NCBI RefSeq assembly: GCF_005405885.1
Contig: NZ_BJFL01000011.1
Location: 1-64,000 of the forward strand
DNA from: Gandjariella thermophila
GTDB lineage: Bacteria; Actinomycetota; Actinomycetes; Mycobacteriales; Pseudonocardiaceae
DNA: 64,000 nucleotides
Direction of reading: 5' to 3'
Shown: one piece after another, positions 59,949 to 64,000 of the stretch
Layout of the letters: every line of letters begins with the position of its first letter
Position numbering within the stretch: the stretch's first letter is position 1
The notes under the pieces: generated by a model
What the model saw: only the letters and a program-made list of their open reading frames with translations
What the model was told of the DNA's origin: nothing
The model's database searches: none
Translations under genes and position numbers: made by a program

Positions 59949-60101
59949 ATGGACGGCGCCGTCGCCGGCCTGCATCCCGAGGTGGAATGGGTGGAGCGCG
60001 ACGGCCGGGTGGTCCGCATGCGCGCCTACGCCGACCCGGCCGAACCGTTGGCCGGACCCGCGAACCCGGAGCGGTACCCGCCGCCCCGCGTTCGCCGCGC
60101 G
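59949..60101 (+). pseudogene. possible SnoaL/NTF2-like C-terminal fragment
   Basis: A short frame reads EVEWVERDGRVVRMRAYADP then AEPLAG, reminiscent of the end of SnoaL-like (NTF2 fold) proteins. The rest of the domain is absent and the frame runs on antisense into the SARP gene. A chance frame cannot be excluded. Confidence 0.25.
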
Positions 60102-62012
60102 CTACCGGACGGCCCGCAGGGTGAGCGGCGGGGAGGGGTGGACGCGGTCCCGGCCGCCACCGCCCGCCTGCGGCGGCACGCCCACCTCGGGCGGAAGGTA
60201 CCGCCGGCGCGCGGTCTCCCGCAGGGTGGGCAGGCAGCGGTAGGTGAACCCGCCGGCGTCCTCCTCACCGCACGGCACGATGAGGTGCACCTCGGTCAGG
60301 TCTTCCAGCAGGGACTCCGCGTCCCGCTCGCCGATTCCGAGGATGGTCGACGCCGTGCGCACCGACACGGTGTCCATGTCCACCGACGCGAACACCCGGA
60401 ACGCCGCCCGCGCCCGCGGCGGCATCGACCGGTACGTGGCGTCCACCGCCGCGCCCAGGCTCAGCGGGTCCGCCCACCGGCCGCCGTCCCCATGCAGCTC
60501 GTCGGCGATCCACCGCAACGCCCGGCGGACCGTCCAGTGTGGCCGCGCCCGCAGCCTGCCGGCCACGGCCTGCAGCGCGGCCGGCAGGCCGTCGCAGGTG
60601 CGCACCAGTTCGGCCGCGGCGTCCCGGTCGGCGAGCACCCGCTGCTCGCCGACCGCGCCGACCAGCAGCCGCAGTCCTTCCCCCTCGCTGAGCGCGCCCA
60701 GCTCCACCACGGTGCCGATGGCGGCGTCGCACAGCCGGCGCCGGCTGCTGGCCAGCACGCCGCTGCCCTCGCCACCGGGCAGCACCATGGCTAGCTGGTC
60801 CGGCGTGGACACGTCGTCGACCACCACGAGCACCCGCAGGTCGGCCGTCCGGGTGCGGAACATCAGGCGCCGCTCGTCCACCGAGGCCGGGATCCGTGCC
60901 TCCGGGACGCCGAGCGCCCGCAGGAACCCGCCCAGCACGGTGCCGCAGTCCACCGGCTCGCCCTCGGCCAGCAGCCGCGCGTAGAGCTGGCCGTCCGGGT
61001 ACCCGGCCCGCGAGCGATATCCGGCGTGCGTGCACAGCGCCGACTTCCCCGAGCCGGGCGGCCCGGTCACCACGACCACCGCGGGACTGGCGCGGTCCAC
61101 CGAGGACAGCCCGGCGAGCACCTGCCGCAGCGCCGTGTCCCGTCCAATGAGCTCGCCCCCCTTCGGCGGCAGGTGGCACGGCGGCTCGGGCCGCGCGCCG
61201 CCCGCCACGGTCACCTCACCCGGCGGCAGGTCGAGGCACCGGTCGGCGGTCAGCACCGCCCGGTGCAGGCGTTGCAGCTCGCCGGAGGGGTCCAGCCCCA
61301 GCTCGTGCGCGAGCGCGCGGCGCAGCCGCTGGTAGGCGTGCAGCGCCTCGGAGCGGCGGCCGGAGCGGTGCAGCGCCAGCATGAGCTTGCCCTGGAAACC
61401 CTCGTGAGTGGGCTGCTCGGCGACCAGCCCGGTCAGCTCGCCCAGCAGCTCCTGGTGCCGGCCCAGCCGGAGGTCCGCGTCGATCCGCCGCTCCAGGGTG
61501 CTCTTGCGGAGTTCCTCCAGGCGCAGCGTCTCCGCGCTCAGGATGGGGCCGCAGGAGACGTCGACCAGCGCCTGCCCGCGCCACAGGCCGACGGCCCTGG
61601 CCAGCGTCCTGGCCGCGTCGGCGACCCGGCCGGCCTCCAGGTCCCGGCGTCCCCGCTCGGCCAGATCCTGGAAGCAGTGCACGTCCAGCGCGGTGGGGTC
61701 GATGGACAGCAGGTAGCCGCCGAGGGAGGTGCGCAGTGCGGGCCGCACGCCCCATTCGTCGCCACCGGGACCGGAACCGGACTTGTCCAGCTTGAGCAAC
61801 TTGCGGAGCTGGTAGACGTAGGTCTGCAGGGTCGTGGTCACACTGGCCGGAGGATTGTCCTCCCAGAGTTCCTCGATGAGCTTCTCGTTGCGCACGATTT
61901 TGTTGGCGTGCAGCGCGAGCAAGGCGAAAACCTGGCGAAGTTTGGGCGCCGAGGGAGTTACCGGGATGCCCTGGCGGGAAACGTCCAGGGGACCAAGCAA
62001 CCTTACCTGCAT
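60102..62012 (-). CDS. SARP family regulator with NB-ARC ATPase domain (AfsR-like)
   Basis: 636-aa Streptomyces antibiotic regulatory protein type activator. Residues 1-100 form the OmpR-like winged helix (MQVRLLGPLDVSRQGIPVTP to LRTSLGGYLL), about 105-255 the bacterial transcriptional activator domain, and 285-560 an NB-ARC P-loop module with GPPGSGKSA (317-325) and VLVVVDDVS. It lacks C-terminal TPR repeats, so it is shorter than AfsR. The ATG at 62012 has GGGGG 8 nt upstream. No antibiotic cluster is visible in this window; targets are unknown. Confidence 0.9.
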   Translation of the reverse strand: MQVRLLGPLDVSRQGIPVTPSAPKLRQVFALLALHANKIVRNEKLIEELWEDNPPASVTTTLQTYVYQLRKLLKLDKSGSGPGGDEWGVRPALRTSLGGYLLSIDPTALDVHCFQDLAERGRRDLEAGRVADAARTLARAVGLWRGQALVDVSCGPILSAETLRLEELRKSTLERRIDADLRLGRHQELLGELTGLVAEQPTHEGFQGKLMLALHRSGRRSEALHAYQRLRRALAHELGLDPSGELQRLHRAVLTADRCLDLPPGEVTVAGGARPEPPCHLPPKGGELIGRDTALRQVLAGLSSVDRASPAVVVVTGPPGSGKSALCTHAGYRSRAGYPDGQLYARLLAEGEPVDCGTVLGGFLRALGVPEARIPASVDERRLMFRTRTADLRVLVVVDDVSTPDQLAMVLPGGEGSGVLASSRRRLCDAAIGTVVELGALSEGEGLRLLVGAVGEQRVLADRDAAAELVRTCDGLPAALQAVAGRLRARPHWTVRRALRWIADELHGDGGRWADPLSLGAAVDATYRSMPPRARAAFRVFASVDMDTVSVRTASTILGIGERDAESLLEDLTEVHLIVPCGEEDAGGFTYRCLPTLRETARRRYLPPEVGVPPQAGGGGRDRVHPSPPLTLRAVR

Positions 62013-62369
62013 AACGTAAGCCCCCATTTCGGCGGATCACCGCAGTCGAGTCGGGGGTGGCCGAGCCTGCCGTCGACCACCTGCTGTCCCCCGGTACCGG
62101 CGACGCTAACGGCGCTGCCTCGACGCTCGCTAGACCGACCGTTGACCGCGGATGGAGCAGCCGCATCGCGTTTTCGCGGTCGCCGGCCGAACGTCGCGCG
62201 CCATGACGTGACCGGACGGAACAATCCGCGATTGGTCGGCTACCGGAATCGGCGAACCCGGCCGTCCACCGGGATCAGGCCGGCGCGGCGGGCGGCGCCT
62301 ACCGGGACAATTATTCCTAGTATGATTATCGGACGACCACTCGTGAACGTGGACCGGAGGCGGAGGGCG
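62013..62369. other. SARP/PadR divergent promoter region
   Basis: 357 bp without a gene. An AT-rich stretch at about 62306-62335 (GGACAATTATTCCTAGTATG) precedes padR and may hold its promoter and operator; TAGTAT and TATGAT are -10 candidates. On the SARP side TAGCGT near 62104 is a weak -10. No clear -35 was found for either. Confidence 0.4.
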
Positions 62370-62966
62370 ATGCCGGACACCACAGCGCGGCCTCCCCGGC
62401 GCTCGTCCCTGGCCATGGCCGTGCTCCTGCTGCTCAGCGACGAACCGATGCACCCCTACGGTCTGCGGCAGCGGATCCAGGAGTGGGACAAGGACCGGGT
62501 GGTCAACGTCAGCCAGCGCAACGCCATCTACCAGACCATCGAGCGGCTGGAGCGCAGCGGCCTGATCACCGTGCTGCGGACCACCCGGCAGGAGCGGCGT
62601 CCGGAGCGGACGGTGTACCAGGCCACCGAGGAGGGGGTGGCGACCGCCGGGCGGTGGCTGCGGGAGATGCTGTCCACCCCCGCCCCGGAGTTCCCGGAGT
62701 TCCCCGCGGCCCTGGCGTTCCTGCCGTCGCTGCCGGGCCCGACCGTGCTGGATGCGCTGCGGGCGCGCGTCGCGGCGCTGGAGACGAACATCGCCCGGCT
62801 CGACAAGGAGGTCGCCGACCGGGTCGCCGAGTTTCCCGGCGGGGTGGACCGGATCCACCTGGTGGAGATCGACTACCTGCGGGCGATGTGGCAGGCCGAA
62901 CTGAACTGGGTGCGGGACCTCGTCGACGACCTGGGCCCCCGGCTCGCCCCGGGGCAGGACGGCTGA
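62370..62966 (+). CDS. PadR family transcriptional regulator
   Basis: 198 aa. The PadR winged helix spans about 13-90: SLAMAVLLLLSDEPMHPYGL, VSQRNAIYQTIERLERSGLI and the wing QERRPERTVYQATEEG. The C-terminal helical region (LDALRARVAALETNIARLDK) mediates dimerisation, as in subfamily s2. ATG 62370 has two GGAGG copies upstream. It is divergent from the SARP gene and may regulate it; ligand unknown. Confidence 0.9.
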   Translation: MPDTTARPPRRSSLAMAVLLLLSDEPMHPYGLRQRIQEWDKDRVVNVSQRNAIYQTIERLERSGLITVLRTTRQERRPERTVYQATEEGVATAGRWLREMLSTPAPEFPEFPAALAFLPSLPGPTVLDALRARVAALETNIARLDKEVADRVAEFPGGVDRIHLVEIDYLRAMWQAELNWVRDLVDDLGPRLAPGQDG

Positions 62967-63000
62967 CCCGGGGCGCGCGGCCGCGCGGCGCCCGCGGGTC
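62965..63000. terminator. bidirectional hairpin terminator
   Basis: GACCCG-GGGCGC (62965-62976) pairs with GCGCCC-G-CGGGTC (62988-63000, one bulged G) around GCGGCCGCGCG. It begins inside the padR stop codon and ends 8 nt from the biotin carboxylase stop on the other strand. Confidence 0.6.
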
Positions 63001-63008
63001 CCGCCCGG

Positions 63009-64000
63009 TCAGCCGGCCGCCCGGTGATCCGTCGCGTCGCCCGCCATCTGCCGCAACAGGGACGTGCTGTGCTCACCGGCCCGGAACACCGGGTCGGCCA
63101 GGACGTCCATCAGCAGTTCGGTGGTTGTGCGGACGCCGGGCCCGGAGATCCGGAACTCGCCAAGCGCGCGCCGCATCCGGTCGATCGCCGCCTCCCGGTC
63201 CGGAGCCCAGACGATCACCTTCGCCAGCAGCGAGTCGTAGTAGGGCGGGATGCGCCACCCCGGATAGGCGTGCGTGTCCACCCGCACGAACGGGCCGCCC
63301 GGCGGCACGAACTCGACCAGCTCGCCGGGACACGGCGCGAAGTCGCGGCTCGGGTCCTCGGCGTTGACCCGGCACTCGATCGCCACGCCCCTCGGCCGCG
63401 CGTCCTCCTCGGTAACCGACAGCGGCAGCCCCGCGGCCACCCGGATCTGCTCCCGCACCAGGTCGATGCCGGTCACCGCCTCGGTCACCGGATGCTCGAC
63501 CTGGATGCGGCAGTTCACCTCGATGAACGCCGCGTCGTGCCCGCTGACCAGGAACTCGAACGTGCCGGCGCCGGTGTAGCCGGCGGCCAGCGCACCGCGC
63601 ACCGCCGCCTCGGTCAACCGCGCGCGCATCCCGGGCGGCAGCCCGGGAGCCGGGCTCTCCTCCACCAGCTTCTGGTGGCGGCGCTGCACGGAGCAGTCCC
63701 GCTCGCCGAGGTGCACGACGTTGCCGTGGCCGTCGGCGAGCACCTGCACCTCGACGTGCCGCGCATGTTCCCAGAACCGCTCCAGGTAGACGCGGTCGTC
63801 GTTGAAGACGGCGCGCGCGGTGGCGCGCGTGGCGCGGAACGTGGGCAGCAGTTCGTCCCACTGCCGCACCACGGACATGCCCCGGCCGCCGCCCCCGGCG
63901 GACGCCTTGATGATCACCGGGAGGCCGATGCGTTTCGCGGTCGCGTACAGGTCGGTCGGGTTGCTCACCGTCCGCGCCGACCCGGGGACGACCGGCAGGC
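63009..64000 (-). CDS. biotin carboxylase (partial, N-terminus beyond the window)
   Basis: ATP-grasp biotin carboxylase subunit of an acyl-CoA carboxylase. Only the last 330 or so residues are present and the frame is open to the right edge. Diagnostic are IIKASAGGGGRGM (ATP-grasp glycine loop), HVEVQVLADGHGNVVHLGER, DCSVQRRHQKLVEESPAP, IEVNCRIQVEHPVTE with catalytic residues, and the C-terminal AYPGWRIPPYYDSLLAKVI. No BCCP domain follows before the stop, so it is a stand-alone AccC-type subunit or a short one. Its carboxyltransferase partner is not in view. Confidence 0.92.
   Translation of the reverse strand, partial: LPVVPGSARTVSNPTDLYATAKRIGLPVIIKASAGGGGRGMSVVRQWDELLPTFRATRATARAVFNDDRVYLERFWEHARHVEVQVLADGHGNVVHLGERDCSVQRRHQKLVEESPAPGLPPGMRARLTEAAVRGALAAGYTGAGTFEFLVSGHDAAFIEVNCRIQVEHPVTEAVTGIDLVREQIRVAAGLPLSVTEEDARPRGVAIECRVNAEDPSRDFAPCPGELVEFVPPGGPFVRVDTHAYPGWRIPPYYDSLLAKVIVWAPDREAAIDRMRRALGEFRISGPGVRTTTELLMDVLADPVFRAGEHSTSLLRQMAGDATDHRAAG

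Overview
The window is high-GC DNA from an actinomycete. GTG starts are frequent, several genes look leaderless, and terminators are GC hairpins without U-tracts. The gene families fit this: ArgR-controlled argCJBDFRGH, an IF-3 with an ATC start, mycothiol-type isomerase, conservon, EspC/WXG proteins and a SARP. The order argC-J-B-D-F-R-G-H, mpg, tyrS next to an rRNA leader suggests Pseudonocardiales (Pseudonocardiaceae-like). That placement is inference.

Left third (1-18,600), mostly core genes on the minus strand. The left edge holds the promoter region and boxA-like leader of an rRNA operon that runs out of the window. Next come tyrS, mpg and the complete arginine operon, whose argC promoter looks leaderless and is overlaid by an ARG-box-like repeat. 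A frameshifted ribbon-helix-helix gene separates this from pheST, an rRNA/tRNA methyltransferase and infC-rpmI-rplT. infC starts with ATC and has a terminator-like hairpin in its leader.

18,700-33,150, catabolic and accessory genes. A divergent cluster (RidA, IclR regulator, PfkB sugar kinase / DSD1-type PLP enzyme, N-acyl-D-amino-acid deacylase) shares an operator-like palindrome. DUF4235 and YihY follow. Then comes a 5-oxoprolinase-type operon (MFS, DUF1445 hydro-lyase, pxpB, pxpC) facing a GntR regulator; pxpA is not in the window and two tiny coupled ORFs lie between pxpB and pxpC. An EspC-like/WXG-DUF6571 pair looks like a type VII secretion substrate pair.

33,200-41,200: uvrA, a DinB-type isomerase and a metallo-hydrolase, followed by a decayed stretch. 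This stretch has a truncated IS481-type transposase fused to a DUF6545 remnant, a lone menC and an MmyB-domain remnant without its HTH.

41,190-47,700: a complete conservon (cvnABCD) converges on a P450-TetR operon; a frameshifted SRPBCC gene lies upstream of tetR. 47,750-54,930: a glycerol regulon with glpF-glpK-glpD, a divergent IclR regulator and a second glpK. Two near-identical operator sites lie in the shared intergenic region.

55,000-64,000: DinB protein, secreted S53 peptidase, a histidine-kinase remnant, a secreted GH18-like protein with a CBM35-like domain, a SARP-NB-ARC activator, a divergent PadR regulator, and the C-terminal part of a biotin carboxylase cut by the right edge.

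I found no CRISPR array, tRNA, complete rRNA or complete mobile element.
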